This document shows positions 33,891 through 46,610 of a stretch of 64,000 bases of DNA, one piece after another. The notes under the pieces are model-generated. The model worked only from the letters and a program-made list of their open reading frames with translations. It searched no databases and had not been told where the DNA came from. A program made the translations under genes and the position numbers. The stretch comes from Bathynomus jamesi (lineage: Eukaryota > Arthropoda > Malacostraca > Isopoda > Cirolanidae): contig JAJOZX010002365.1 in the NCBI GenBank assembly GCA_023014485.1, positions 448,501-512,500 on the forward strand, written 5' to 3'. Each line of letters starts with the position of its first letter. Positions within the stretch are counted from its first letter, which is position 1.

Positions 33891-34230
33891 TTTGCCATTT
33901 CCTGCGGATTAGATGCAAGAGTTAGTCCATCTTTAGCAAGCAATGGGCCAACGCTCATTTTGATAACTGCTTTGCATGTAGCATAGCTAAAGAAGAACTT
34001 GCTATTTTCTTTTATAGTGCCAATAGCTTTGTATTCATTATCAATATTTTCTCTTATGGTTGACACCTTTATTTTAAGTTCTAACATCAGTATCTATTTC
34101 TGGATGTTACTACATCTTGTATCACTTAATTACTTTGTCAGTTGTTTAGATAGCTTTCTTATCTTTCTCAAAGTGTCCTTCTGTATCTGTGTTCTTTTGT
34201 CAGGTGCTTCTTTACAATATCATTTTTCTT
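33891..34230 (-). pseudogene. LINE fragment (pre-RT linker)
   Basis: On the minus strand the frame reads IKENSKFFFSYATCKAVIKM, then VGPLLAKDGLTLASNPQEMA. This matches the segment just before the RT of CR1/Jockey-like LINEs (F-x-S-Y-x-x-x-K, then G-P-L, then KA-x-x-L). The match stops at about 33,890, where the inverted-repeat arm begins. Confidence 0.6.
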
Positions 34231-34234
34231 TGGT

Positions 34235-34896
34235 GTGTGCTTGTACAATGCTGATGATAGCAGGTATTGTATTCTACTCCAGCTATTTTTTCATTTACGG
34301 GGAACAATTGCATGCTCCCCAGACTACTCTCACTCTCCAGTGACATTAAGACTAATCCAGGCCCCACTGCAACTTACACATGTCACCATACACAAAGAGA
34401 GAGACAATAGCACCATGAGACACATACAGAAGTATAATATTAACATATTACAGTACAACGTAGATGGCCTCACAAACAAAATCATGCAGCTTAAGGAATT
34501 TCTACACAAACAAAACATTCACATAGCACTTATACAAGAAACAAAACTAAAACGCACACAAAAAACACCCACCATCCCTGACTTCACAGTGATCCATCAA
34601 GATTGTACTTGGGGTAACTCGGGTGGACTCATCACTTACATACGTAAAAGCATTAGCTACATTGATGCCAGCCAAAACATTACAAACACAATCCAAGCAG
34701 ATAACATGATAGAAATACAGGCATTTAACATTAAAACACGCGCAAAACACACCACCACACTAATCAACATTTACATCCCACCAGATAGTTCACCTCAGAT
34801 GCCAGCCAATTACGATCCACAGTTACAGAATCTGGCTTCTCTCACTAATGTCATCTTAGGAGGAGATTTCACCGCTAAAGACACTAGTTGGTACCT
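34235..34896 (+). pseudogene. LINE 1, endonuclease N-terminal part
   Basis: The frame contains INILQYNVDGLTNKIMQLKE, then IALIQETKLKR, then NSGGLITYIRKSI, then INIYIPPDSS and ILGGDFTAKDTSWY. This is the order of AP-endonuclease motifs in Jockey/CR1-like LINEs. It nicks target DNA to prime reverse transcription. The domain is cut at 34,896 by element C and continues at 42,365. Confidence 0.75.
34342..34365 (+). other. 2A-like motif upstream of LINE 1 endonuclease
   Basis: One frame reads LLSLSSDIKTNPGPT, close to the D-x-E-x-N-P-G-P 2A-like motif known from several non-LTR retrotransposons, with Lys in place of Glu. A stop follows before the endonuclease Met, so this copy would not join the two. 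Confidence 0.45.
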
Positions 34897-35017
34897 TAGC
34901 CCTGTTCAAAAATCAACTTTTTCTTATTTTCATAGGTTTCTGTACTTTTTCCCATGCATTTTGACCTGAAAAGGCCGAAAATCACAACCATTTTGACCTA
35001 GGTTGTTGGGAAGCATT

Positions 35018-38000
35018 GGGTCATTCCATGTCAAGTCAGCCACCTAAAACACTCACCCCTTTCAATTTTGCTCATACTTGGCACAATAGCAGATATACAT
35101 GCCAAACTTAAATTCCCAAATTATTAGAGCTGACTAACCTTTGGTTACTGAGATACAAGGTCACAAAGTTGTGACATTTTGACCTTTTTTGCGTTAAATG
35201 ACTATTAAAGCTAGAGCATTGATTTTGGTCTCATTTTAAAGCTCTTTAGTAGCCCCTTGTTTATTGTCTCTTGTTAAATATCTCTACTGTGAAAAATAAA
35301 AAAATCCCTTCAAAAGTTGACCTTTGACCTTGAATAAAAAAAAAATACCTTCTCCTAAAAAATTCAATTTTTTTACATTAATACCTTGAGTCATGTACAA
35401 CAAAATCCCAAGAAGCTGTAAGTGGCTGATAACTAGTTCAATGTATAAAAAATAATGAATTCAAGCAACATTTTGAAAAAAGTCATTTTATACAAAAATT
35501 GTCAAAAAGTCATGACTTTGTGACCTTGTATGTCAGTAACCATTTTTGTCTAAGGTCAGCTCAATCTCTTACAAATACAACCCATATCTACATACTATCT
35601 GCAGCCTTCTACAAACAAGCAAATGCTTATTTTTAAATATTTGTTCTTTACCCACCTCACCTGTATGTTGTGCATGTATGTGATGGTTTTCAGTAGTTGA
35701 CAAGATTCTTGTGGGCCACCCAATTTATTGTGATTTCTAGAAGAGAAAACAATTTTTAATGTATACCTAGATAGCTACCTAATTAACAAATACAAGTAAC
35801 ATATTAAAATGTACATACAATATGTATAGGTATAGTGCTCATTGATTTCCATTTATCACAACTTAAAATGTATGCAGTGTATATATAGTTACATGACCAT
35901 TTTAATTTTGAATTCTTACCTTTCTGTGCTGTAGATCTGCCAAAGCTTTGGATACCTTCAAAGTAACTTCTTTGCAAATCCTGTATGTTCGTCCATTAGT
36001 AGTAGATGCCTCAACTTGTGTTAGAATATCTGAATATGGTAAGATTAATTCATCTGCTTGACCAGGATACACAAATGATGGGTTTGGGCCATGAGGATGA
36101 AGGAATGTGACTTTTACTTCTCTATTCTCTGGTATCTTTTCCAGCACATATGCCACCCACCAATGGCCATCATATGCAGCAGTAACAAAACCATGTATTT
36201 TCTCCTCAGTCACAACTTCTTCCTTTTCAGTAACTTTCTCAATATTTGAATAATCTGATAATGAATAATGTTTAACCTTAAGAGAAGTCAATGAAACTGG
36301 CTGTAAATGGTGTAATTTCTGTGTACCAGCAATAGTCCTTGCAGTTGAGTGTCTTTCTTGGAGAAGTTGGCTTTCCTCTTCATGCTCTTTATTGGTTGAA
36401 AATGACATTTTATATTTACAATATTTTCACTTGCAAATGTATATAACTATTCTGCAGTAAGGATTTGTTCATCATAAGGTCGTTGTAGACTAGCTTTTGC
36501 AGCTAATCTCTTAACTGTGCCTCAATTCCAAAATCATCTCTGTGATGGCAAAGATTCAAAAAGTTTTTGCAGTTCTTATACTGTCCTGCACACCCATCTG
36601 AAAAGTAAATTATTTTGTGGATGGAACCGATGGATGAGATATTATCTTTCAGGAATTTTATCAGATGCTTTTGAAACAAATGTACAGCAACTGTGTTATG
36701 GATGTTACACTCTGAAATAATAACAAAGCTAAGGTGAGCAATCTCATCTTCCTTTTTATAGTAAATAACAAATGGATGTAAAGTAGCCATCTCATTGTTC
36801 CAGTGAAAGCTCTGAACCTCATCTTGAAGAATAAAGGAATAATTTTCAGCAAAATCACACACAGCAAGGACCTCACCATCTTTCAGACATTTTTGTTTCA
36901 CGGTAATAAGTTGCTTGCATCTTTGTCTTGAAGTCATGTATCTGGTATTCTTTCAGTTGGTTACAGAATTGGTCAATATATTCATCTGTATTCAGTTCTA
37001 CTGATTCAAGATTTGACCGATCTGTATTGGTCCACTTTTTAAAATTGATGATATCAATGAAGTTGTTTGTAAATATGTCCAGTAGTCTGTTTTTTAAATC
37101 TGATGGATCTCCACATTGTTCACATTGTCTGAGGCAGCATTTCTGTGAGGCAGGATTGCATTCCATAAAGGCAACACAATGACGTACATTCTTAATAGGT
37201 GTGTCATCATTTGCAGTTAGTTTTTCTAATTCAGCTCCTACAAACATAAGTTTGGCATTCTGATGAATTGTACAGACACATACTGATGAGTGAGTTCCTG
37301 TTGCTCCAGCAATAACACACTGCTTTGGACGCAATTCTGCAAATTTACTGAATCCCACCTTAACCAAAGGATTTCTTTCTTTGAAAATATGATAGGCTTC
37401 TTTTAAATTGCAAAGTAAAAGATGCTTTTGCAAATGTATCCTTCCTCTTTCATTGTCAATGATACTACAATAGTCTTTCTTTCCTGGCATTGTTCTACTG
37501 ATGTCTTCTGAAAGATAAAATGCTTTAATAGCGTCAACAGTATCCTGTTTAATTCTTTCCCCACCCTTTGGATTTGGGTCTGAAAGGACACCTTTTTCTT
37601 CAACTATTTTTTTAGCAATAGATGCTGTATGCCTTGTTGTGTTAAATTCTGAAGCAATTTTCCTAATGCTCCAACTTTTGGGCAATACAGTGAGGATTTT
37701 TATTTTATCACGTCTTTTAGTATTTTCATTTTTGAATTTTTCCTTGAGTTTTTATTATTATTTCTAAACAGTCTACATCTCCAGATGGCTCCTTAAATTG
37801 TGAGTCAGAAATCTCTTTTCCTGCAACTGTTTCCATTCTCTTCTTAACTGTCTCTGTCACCTTGCTTAGTTTTTTAGCTCCATATGACTTTTGCTCTACA
37901 AGCTTTCTCTTTTTTATGGGTGATTCACCAATTGAAACAAAAGAAGCATTCAAAGTACACATCTCATGGTTTTGCTCTGAAGTTGATGCATCACTATTGT

Positions 38001-39139
38001 CAATATTTTCAATTTTCTCAAGATTTTCAGGTGGTTCACTACTACAAGAAGAATCATCATTTATGTCTGAATTCAAAGTGCCTATTCCTTTCTCAGGCAA
38101 GGACTCAAGATGTTCTCTACACTGCTTACAAAGTCTGTGATGTAGTGTTAAGTGCAGATCGGAAAACTTATTTACAAGTTCCTGTGGTACAATTCTCAAA
38201 CTCTTCTTTCGACACTGACCTTTGTGACGCAGCAAAGGATCAGCACACTTCTGTTTCAGTTTTAAATGTTCCATGTTTGTACTCTGAAATCACAAAAGCA
38301 CAAAGAAAATCCTGAAAAGAAAACAATGAACAATTAATGAATTATTAAATAAATTTTTATACATGTATTTAGTAAAAATAAATTAACTTTAACTTGAAGT
38401 CAGGAGTCAACTCTGTAAAGTTGACAGTACTTATATACTAGTTGGGCCTTTGGATCAGCGCTACTCCAGTAGATTTGGGGCTGTCGAGGGGTTTAACCCT
38501 GGTTGTCTTTTAAAAGACTTCTTTTGGCACAGGTCACAAAAAGGTTTTTGAACTAATAATGTTAAGTTGAACTAAGTCTTCACTGACACTATATCAGAAC
38601 AGAACTTTTAAATAAATGAACTGACAAAAAAAATCTAAAATTGAAGAATGATGCCAACTTCATTTATTTTTTATACATTGAACTAGTTATCAGCCACTTA
38701 CAGCTTCTTGGGATTTTGTTGTACATGACTCAAGGTATTAATGTAAAAAAATTGAATTTTTTAGGAGAAGGTATTTTTTTTTATTCAAGGTCAAAGGTCA
38801 ACTTTTGAAGGGATTTTTTTTATTTTTCACTGTAGAGATATTTAACAAGATACAATAAACAAGGGGCTACTAAAGAGCTTTAAAATGAGACCAAAATCAA
38901 TGCTCTAGCTTTAATAGTGTTTTAGTTACACCATTTTGAAAATAGTCATTTAACGCAAAAAAGGTCAAAATGTCACAACTTTGTGACCTTGTATCTCAGT
39001 AACCAAAGGTCAGTCAGCTCTAATAATTTGGGAATTTAAGTTTGGCATGTATATCTGCTATTGTGCCAAGTATGAGCAAAATTGAAAGGGGTGAGTGCAA
39101 AAAGTGCCATTTTGTGGCTGAGTTGACATGGAATGACCC
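35018..39139 (-). mobile_element. GTCA-family DNA transposon, element B
   Basis: This 4,122-bp sister of element A lies in opposite orientation, with the same inverted repeats of about 0.45 kb starting GGGTCATTCC. CATT flanks both ends (35,014-35,017 and 39,140-39,143). It is inserted in the inverted repeat of element C: the two halves (ending GGAAGCATT and starting GCCGCATGG) rejoin to match the unbroken right repeat at 42,238-42,252. Confidence 0.9.
35891..38274 (-). pseudogene. GTCA-family transposase, element B (broken)
   Basis: Near-identical to element A over its length. The N-terminus is better preserved than in A: 38,274-37,726 is one frame with KCADPLLRHK and LCKQCREHL. Breaks occur near 37,740, 36,880, 36,520 and 36,410. 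The DFAENYSF and FSDGCAGQYKN motifs are present, but the SHGK..CDG block between about 36,410 and 36,530 is largely deleted. It cannot make an active enzyme. Confidence 0.8.
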
Positions 39140-39507
39140 CATTGCCGCATGGAGCTTTAAGTTTTCTACCTTGAAATCAGCCAAAAGCACCAGTTTCGGG
39201 GTCCCTTGAATCATGTTTTGCACTATAACATTTTATCTAAACAAGATAGAGCAACAAAATAGGCACCAAATTAAAGTGTTTTTAATCCTCTTTCTAACTT
39301 ATACAATTATGATAGTCTTGGAACAAGAAATGGCACATTGGTACATACAAAGATTTCAGAAATATCACAAAATTCGTTTTCTCATACTCAAGGTAGACAA
39401 GGCGCCTTATTCATGACACAAATTTGAGTAACATTTTGTCACAATTCTAATCGATCAAGAAGTGAAAGCATTACATGATGATTAATTTCATAATGACATT
39501 TACATAG

Positions 39508-41980
39508 TCAGTTGTTGAGAGTTTGTTTCTTGAAGCTGTCAAAGCGGCGTCTGTTGAACTCCACAGCTTGAAGGAGATAGTCCCTTTGCTTGGCATCTGT
39601 TGTTATGACATTTGCAAAGTCACTCATCATCTTGACACCACGTTCAGCAATGTCATTCACCGCTTTCAGATTCTTAACATAGTCCAACGCTTTTCTGTAG
39701 TCCTCATTCTGTGGCCAAGACGTGACAGGTTCCAGAAGCCACTCGGATCCAATGTTCAGTGTGTCCAGCAGGAAATGTGATTCTGGGCCAATGAGATCAA
39801 CCAGGGTGGTCTTAGCTGTGACTCTCTGGAATAGAGGCTTTCCTGTTCTGAAGCTGTCTGGCTTCTCAGTGGCATGTAACTGGGCAGCAATGTCGTGCTT
39901 CAATGTGTCACTCAATCTACTGCTGAACAGGGCAAATGGCACGACTTCCTGCGTCAGGTACCATTTGTGGTTTTCCATCTTATTGAGTACTGCATCAGCA
40001 AGCTCTGGGTCAGTTTTCTTGTACTTCAACATGTCCTGGATTAGACTTAGATCATTCACGGGAGCATCTGCAGCAGACATTGACATCATCCATACGGGAG
40101 TGTAGAACAGCACAAGGAAAGTGTTGAGTCTTTCCAGCTTTGATACAGTGTCTTCGTCGTACTCAAGTTGATCTGCAAACATCAGCATTTTCATGGTGTA
40201 TAGGTTTCTGGCCATCAATCTGGCCTGATGAATGGCGCCTGGTCGACTCCAGTGAATACCTCGAGGAGGCGTTCCTCCAAGAACAATGACTGTCAGTTCA
40301 GCCATTTCCCTGTAGTCGGCTCTTGGAAGCCTTTCTGCTGTTAGAATGTCTTGGAGTATTTCTTCACTGTTCTTCTTCTTTTCCTTCAGCCATTTGCTGT
40401 TGATAGCCAGCATCTTTGGGTTTTCCTTGGACAAGTCCGTCCAAACATCCTTCAGATGCTCAAACCAGGGATTATCTGGCCCCTTCACCTTCCCAAACAG
40501 CTTCTACTAGGATTTCCAGGATGTGATGTCGACAGGCCAGATAAAACACCTTTTTGTTCAGCATTTTCTCTAGCAGTTTGGCAGCTCCTCTGTGAACTCC
40601 ACTGTTACTGGATGTAGTGTCAAAAACAAGGGCAGTAACATTATCCGTAAGTTCCCATGTCTCCAGTAAATCCATTGAAGCCTCAGCCTGAGCTGTGCCA
40701 GAAGAATTGTCGATGACAGGTACTCCCAATAACTTTCCTTCAGTGTATGAAGGTGGACCAGTCACTAGCACAGCTAAAGTCTCTGAGGTACTTCCAGGTT
40801 CACTGCCCAAGACATCTTTGAGCAACTTTCCATCCCAGTGTAAGGCAGCGTACTGTGGGGGGTTTTCACAAAACTTGGACATGTGACTCTGGCTGATATT
40901 ATACCTGGACAGCATTCTGTTGTGATGTGTTGTTGAGGTTGAGCTGACGAAGTTATTCAGATCAGCCCCTCCAGCTTTCAAGGTGGCAGAAACCATGGCA
41001 GTAACTTGATTGTCTGATAAACCAAGATGATCAGCTGTATTGCAGATGACATCACATTCCATGACCTTCCTTAGAAACGTCAAAGTCACACTAGTCACAG
41101 TGTCTTGATGGTGAGAACATCCAGGACGAGGCTGATGGTAATCCATGTCCTCTGTGTTAGCGTCATTGTCAGTTGAGTCACCCCAGGTAATGTCATCCAC
41201 ATGAACAACTGCCTCTTGTTCTGCTGCAGCTGTAAAATAGTACAACATGTTAAGACAGTAATTGTTAAGTACATGCTAAATATCGCAATGGAGTAAAACT
41301 TAAAACTTTTTGTGACGTTCAAAGTAATTAGTTTTACCTTGTTCTTGTCTATGCTGCAGTCTTTCATTCCTCGCTGCTTGCTGCAGGGATCTTGTCTCAA
41401 AAATCTTGTCATGACCAGACATATGACCTTTCCTCTCAGTCATTTGGTCTTCGTAGAACCTGATATCCTCATCTTTCTTCTCTCTGGATAACAGTCTGTT
41501 GTTCTGTATTTCCTGGATTGCATCTGGAGCTCCTATATCGAACAGGCTGTCTAATTCCAGCACAAATGCTCCTCTTTTTCCTCCAGGGTTACTTGCTCTT
41601 CCTTTGCTTTTCACCAGAGCATGATGTTTCTCATGTAGTTTCATGAAGAGCTTCATTGCGTTGTACTTGGTCATTGTCTTGATCCTAGCCATCTGCCAGA
41701 ATCGGATGATAGATTCAACTGTTTCATATGCAAGGTCTTGAACCATGGGCCTCCCTGCATTTTCCAGTAAATTCTGAAGATTAAGGAAATACTGGAACGC
41801 CTGTCTGTTGGTGGGAAGCTGGGAACCACTGATAAAAGCTGAAGGGTATCCAACCAGGAAAGTTTCAGTGAGAGATCTGGTAGATGGCCCAGTTGACACC
41901 TGCCTGTGGACAGTACGTGGAGGTTCTGAGATATCAACTGTGCGCCCACGGAGCTCCCTCAGCTCCTTGCTTAATGCCAT
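39508..41980 (-). CDS. TAGGG-family transposase, element C (nearly intact)
   Basis: Exon 1 (41,980-41,338) encodes SGSQLPTNRQAFQYF, FWQMARIKTMTKYNA and ELDSLFDIGAPDAIQEIQ. It ends at donor AAG/GTAAAA. The acceptor TTTTACAG near 41,230 opens the second exon. That exon has an acidic linker (DDITWGDSTDNDANTED), QYAALHWDGKLLKDV, LVFDTTSSNSGVHRGAAKLL, YLACRHHILEI, then EMAELTVIVLGGTPPRG, FALFSSRL and NDIAERGVKMMSDFAN. A single-base frame change near 40,490 separates the two long frames. Total length is about 790 residues. DTTSSNSG and CRHH recall the Asp and Cys-His motifs of hAT-like RNase H transposases, but I do not recognise a named family. It is the best preserved member of the family in the window. 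Confidence 0.75.
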
Positions 41981-42058
41981 TGTGAAGTTGTAACTTGTAG
42001 ATGGTTTTCTAGATTCTGATTGAGTTTCTGTTGTTTCCTGAAAAATGATAGATAATTA

Positions 42059-42105
42059 TTATTATTATTAATTATTATTTATTTATTATTATTATTTATT
42101 AATTT
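42059..42105. repeat. (ATT)n-rich stretch
   Basis: Imperfect ATT/TTA repeats lie just upstream of the element C gene. Confidence 0.7.
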
Positions 42106-42373
42106 TATGCTCTTTCATTTGATACCTAATTTGTTGCTCTATCTTGTTTAGATCAAAAGTTAAAGTGCAAAACATAATTCAAGGGACCCCGGAATTGGCG
42201 CTTCGGCCGATTTCAAGGCAGAAAATTTAAAGCTCCATGCGGCAATGCTTCCCAACATCCTAGGTCAAAATAGTTGTGATTTTCGGCTTTTTCAGGTAAA
42301 AAAGCATGGGAAAATATACAGAAACCTATGAAAATAAGAAAAAGTTGATTTTTGAACAGGCCTATTGGTACCT

Positions 42374-43786
42374 GCACAACCAAAGCAACACCAGAGGCAC
42401 CAACATAGCCACACAACTAAACAGCCTCTTCATTCTTAACAATACAGAAGAACATATACATATACCACATCAAGCAGGATACTCAAAATCCTCCCCAGAC
42501 ATAATGTTCTGTTCCCCCTCACTAGCAACACACACACACTGGAGAACAGAAAAAACTGTCATCAGACCACCTGCCCATCATCATTACAACAAGTTCTACA
42601 CACTGCCCAAACAGCCTTAGGCACACTTACATAAATTACAAGAAAGCTGATTGGGAACAGTTCAAAATACAAACTGAGGAACAATTCACCACATTAAACA
42701 GCACACCCATCATAAACATCAATACAACACTCAAGACATTTAATCAGATCATCAATAATGCAAACAAATACATACCTGAGGGCAACATTAGAAAATACAA
42801 CCCAAATTACACTAGAGAAATAGCCCACCTCATAAGGCAGCGTAACAACCTCAAACATAACACACACAAACCATAAAACAGCAGATACAACCGCTTAACA
42901 CAGAAATGAACACCAAACTCAAAGAAAACAAACAAACATTTAGGGAATTCATAACAACACTAAACCACTGCACAGATACATCCAGGCTATAGGAGACTAT
43001 AAACACAATTACCCACTCTAACAGTGGCATTTACACCTCACACATGGCTATCTGTTGCAGCCAAAATAATATCCCAACATATACACAACAATCTAACATT
43101 CTAGTTAATTGCTATGCAAAGATAAGTCACTTAAACAGAGACAACAACCAGAAACATGCAGACAGACAAACAGCCAGGCACAAGAAAACCTACAGACTCA
43201 ACACAACCATTACACCCTTCAATACAGACCAGACCACCAAGATCATCAAAAACATTACAAATTTGAAGGTCACTGGACCAGACAACATATCTAACATACA
43301 CCTTAAACACTTGGACCCACAGGGAATACTAGCTCTCACAAATATCAGCACAAATTCATACCAACACTATTATTCCTGACATATGGAAAAAAGGTAAAAT
43401 TATTACACTACTCAAACCAAACAAAAATCCAACAGAACCAGCTTCCTATAGACCCATTACTTCACTATGCACACCATCCAAAGTAACAGAAAGACTAATC
43501 TTACAAATCACCAACCACATATGATACTATCAACAACTCAACATAGATTCAGACCTCACCATTCAACCATGACATTACTCACTAACCTGACGCAGCACAT
43601 CATGGATGGCATCAACTTCAGATGACCAGCTCAACATACACTATTAGCAACAATAGACATTAGTAAACCATTTGATGCTATCCCACGCTTCCCCCTCATA
43701 AACAAAATTTATACTCAACACCATGACTCCAGATTTGAAAAAATTTACTGGAGCACAGCTCTGAATTTACTTTTTTTCCCCTTACA
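42374..43786 (+). pseudogene. LINE 1, endonuclease end and RT start
   Basis: After element C the endonuclease resumes with SNTRGTNIATQLNSLF and SPDIMFCSPSLATHTHW. Then come ADWEQFK, an Arg/Asn-rich linker, VTGPDNISNIHLKHL, and KGKIITLLKPNKNPTEPASY with RPITSLCTPSKVTERLILQ. These are RT motifs 0-2 of Jockey/CR1-like LINEs. Many stops and frame changes are present. Confidence 0.75.
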
Positions 43787-43898
43787 CCACTAGATAGGTT
43801 AATGATAGTAAACTCTTGAATTGACGACATACCAATTACAAATTGTTTTAGCTAAACATAATAATACAATAATGTACAGTTTATAACTCACCTTAAGT

Positions 43899-46443
43899 TT
43901 ATTTATTCATTGCAGCAGCAACAGTGGATGATGTTAGACCTTGCATGTAGGCATTTGTTGTGAATTTACCGCCATGTATGCTTGGCCACTGATCAATGGC
44001 TTTCTGTGTGATCATTACAGCAGATCTAGTGCCTGGAGCTGGACCCTCCTTCACAATTCTGCACAGCTTAGTCAAATGAGATGGCTTAATGGATCCTTTG
44101 TGTTCAACAATGTAACCAAGAATGGAGAATGTCCCTTCAGCTGGTGCTTCACTCCAGGCAGTTGATCCATCTTTATCAAAATGCTTTAATCTCTCTGTGA
44201 TTCCTTTCCACAGCTGTTCTATATATTCTGTCAGCCAATTTATCACTGAGTCTTTTGTAAAACTACTTTCAGATCTGGTTCTGGATGGTCTAGCAACTTC
44301 AGCAACCTGGTAGTAATCAGAACGTTTCTTGATGTATTTGTAAACTTCATTTAGGATGTAATCCTCAGCTGTTAGTTCCTTTTGCTGCCCTGTGGTATCA
44401 TGCTTAAATTCAGAAACTACATCATTTGCATTTCCTCCATTAGCTAATTTGGAAATTGTTTCCATCACTCTTAACATAACAGTTTTCCCTCCTTTATAAA
44501 ATATATTTTCTACAAATTCTGCACTAACTGTGGTTTTTTGAGCTACTTGCAACATAATCTTTGTTACATAGGAAATCAATACATAGAACTTGGCACTAAT
44601 TTCTTTCTCTTGTGGATGATCAAAAAACACACAATTTTTCACAAATCTGTCAAATTGATCAAATTCGTAATTAACCATGCGAGTATCAGATTTGAGTTTT
44701 GGTCTCTTAAAACCAATGATATTGTCAAGAACCATATTGGTATAGTCAAGGCCTGATCTCAGATTTGAAGTGTGATTCTGAATAAAGTCTAAAAGCTCAC
44801 TTAGTTTACAAATTTTCTTCGATGCATCAACGTGGGCTCTGTTCACAAGATGCATTAAGTCCCATCGAAATTTGAAATTTTCTCCAAGCAACTTTTTCAT
44901 TTCGTTTTTAAATGGCTCATTGTCCTTACAAAAAGCCCCCATCTCCAACCATTCCAGATACCTTGGATTTAATTGCTTCTTCAGATAGTTTCAAGTGATT
45001 AGGAGACTTCAACACATCAAAAATTTCATTGGCCAAATAAACTCCTGATTTGCTGCGTACTAAATTTATCCTAGCAAGTTTTACAGTCTTATCTTCTTCA
45101 CTCATAACTAATACAACTAGCATGCTTAATCCCAAAATTGTTCCAATGTCAGCTGTTATTGTTACTGAAGTTTGTTCTAAGAACCACTTTACAGTTTGTT
45201 CTTTAAGTTGATTATCTAATAGCTCACAAATTGTCTCGCACGCATGTGTGCTATGATTCAAATTTCTAACCTCACAACTTGACCTATGTAATACAGCTAG
45301 AAGTACTGGATATAGAGCCCATGCAGTGTTTGTTTTCATTATGTAGTATAAGATGTTGCCACATAAGTCTTCTATGCGTTTAGTAGTGTTCCGAGAAGAT
45401 GTTTTCATCACTTCATAAACAGCAGCTCTTTGATGATGCTGAAGTTTAATTAAATGTCTCTTCAGGTGGGTTTTCAGATTTCTAAACCATCTCTCTTGAT
45501 TTTCTCCTTGTTTGCATACATAGGTTAAATCTTTAACATTGAAGTAACCTTTTATGTTAGAATGTTTGTCTGAAGCACATGCTTTGGGGTCTGTGCAAGC
45601 TATGCAATATAATGTAAACATTTTATCATCAGAAGCATCATCAATATCTTCTTGATTATCATCATCTTCATCCTCAACAGCTATATCTACATCAGGCATA
45701 TTAGTGTCACTATTTGCAATGTTTTCCATTATATCACTTGGTACTGAAAATGAATCATCAGCATGCCCTAGATCCTTCTTTTCCACCAATTTGAATGTAG
45801 ATTTGATCAAATCATTGTTCAGGATTTCTTGTATTGATTTACACTTGCTTAAATGGGCTATGGAAATGTCAAATTTGTTGCTTTTTGCTTTATTAGATTT
45901 GGATGCAACACTTGAACTTGAAGGCATATTTTGACTCTTCTCTTTATTAACCACAACAGCTTGGTGAGTTTCTTTTGTTAGGCACAAAATTGCATTCAAT
46001 GTCTTCTGGATTTGGGGATTTTCAAATTCCTCTAAAGCAGTTTTGTTAGTCTGATGCGCAGATTCCTCACTTACCTTTTGTTTCTTAGGTGGAGGAGAAG
46101 CACTTTCTTCAGTCTGTGAAACATCTAGTGAAAAAGTTTCATTTTCTAGATTAGCAGTTGGTTCATTTTTCTGAGGTCTAGCACTAGCACATTTTGTGAA
46201 CAAACTAAATGACTGCTTTGCCGTATCTCTTTGCTGCACTTCATCCTGGTATTTCTTTACTGCAATATCTAAGCTGTGGGCCCAAACTCTGGGACCTCTT
46301 GTATTGTAACAAATATTTTTTTTGGAATTAAAATGTTCCTCCCAGTTTTGCTTCTTTGAATATTTGTTCTTGCATTGACCACAAAAGTAACCCCTTTTAA
46401 CACCCTCACTTTTCTCTCCAACTTCATCAATATTAGGATCCAT
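43899..46443 (-). pseudogene. KIAA1586-like zinc-finger transposase-related protein
   Basis: The N-terminus has a C2HC-type finger (YFCGQCKNKYSKKQNWEEHF ... C), followed by a Lys/Ser-rich linker with acidic runs (EDEDDDNQEDIDD). The region after it has CIACTDPKACASDKH, then ITADIGTILGLSML and VSGMVGDG. At about 44,940 the frame shifts and continues with FCKDNEPFKNEMKKLLG and WDLMHLVNRAHVDASKK. The C-terminal part has WSEAPAEGTFSILGYIVEHK. This architecture is that of proteins annotated as KIAA1586-like in animals, which derive from hAT-type elements. One frameshift separates two long frames (505 and 349 codons). Confidence 0.7.
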
Positions 46444-46474
46444 TATTGATTATTGACTACCTGAAAAAATACAA

Positions 46475-46610
46475 AATAAGTAAAAGTTAGTAAATATAGT
46501 ATGGTAAAAGTGAGTAAAAGTAAGTAAATATAGTACAATGAAAGTAAGTAAAAGTAAGTGCTTTAAACTTAGTAAAAGTAAGGAAGAGTAAGTAAAAGTA
46601 AGTTTAAACT
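46475..46610. repeat. AAGTAAAAGTA minisatellite
   Basis: Imperfect repeats of AGTAAAAGTAAGTAAATA run upstream of the element E gene. The frame of a small ORF here is only the repeat. Confidence 0.75.

Larger units (their letters stand above)
34897..42364 (-). mobile_element. TAGGG-family DNA transposon, element C
   Basis: The ends are TAGCCCTGTTCAAA and TTTGAACAGGCCTA, with inverted repeats of about 0.2 kb that include the GCATGGAGCTTTAA block. TTGGTACCT flanks both ends (34,888-34,896 and 42,365-42,373), an apparent 9-bp duplication. Element B (35,018-39,139) is inserted in the left inverted repeat; without it the length is about 3.3 kb. The host is LINE 1. Confidence 0.85.
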
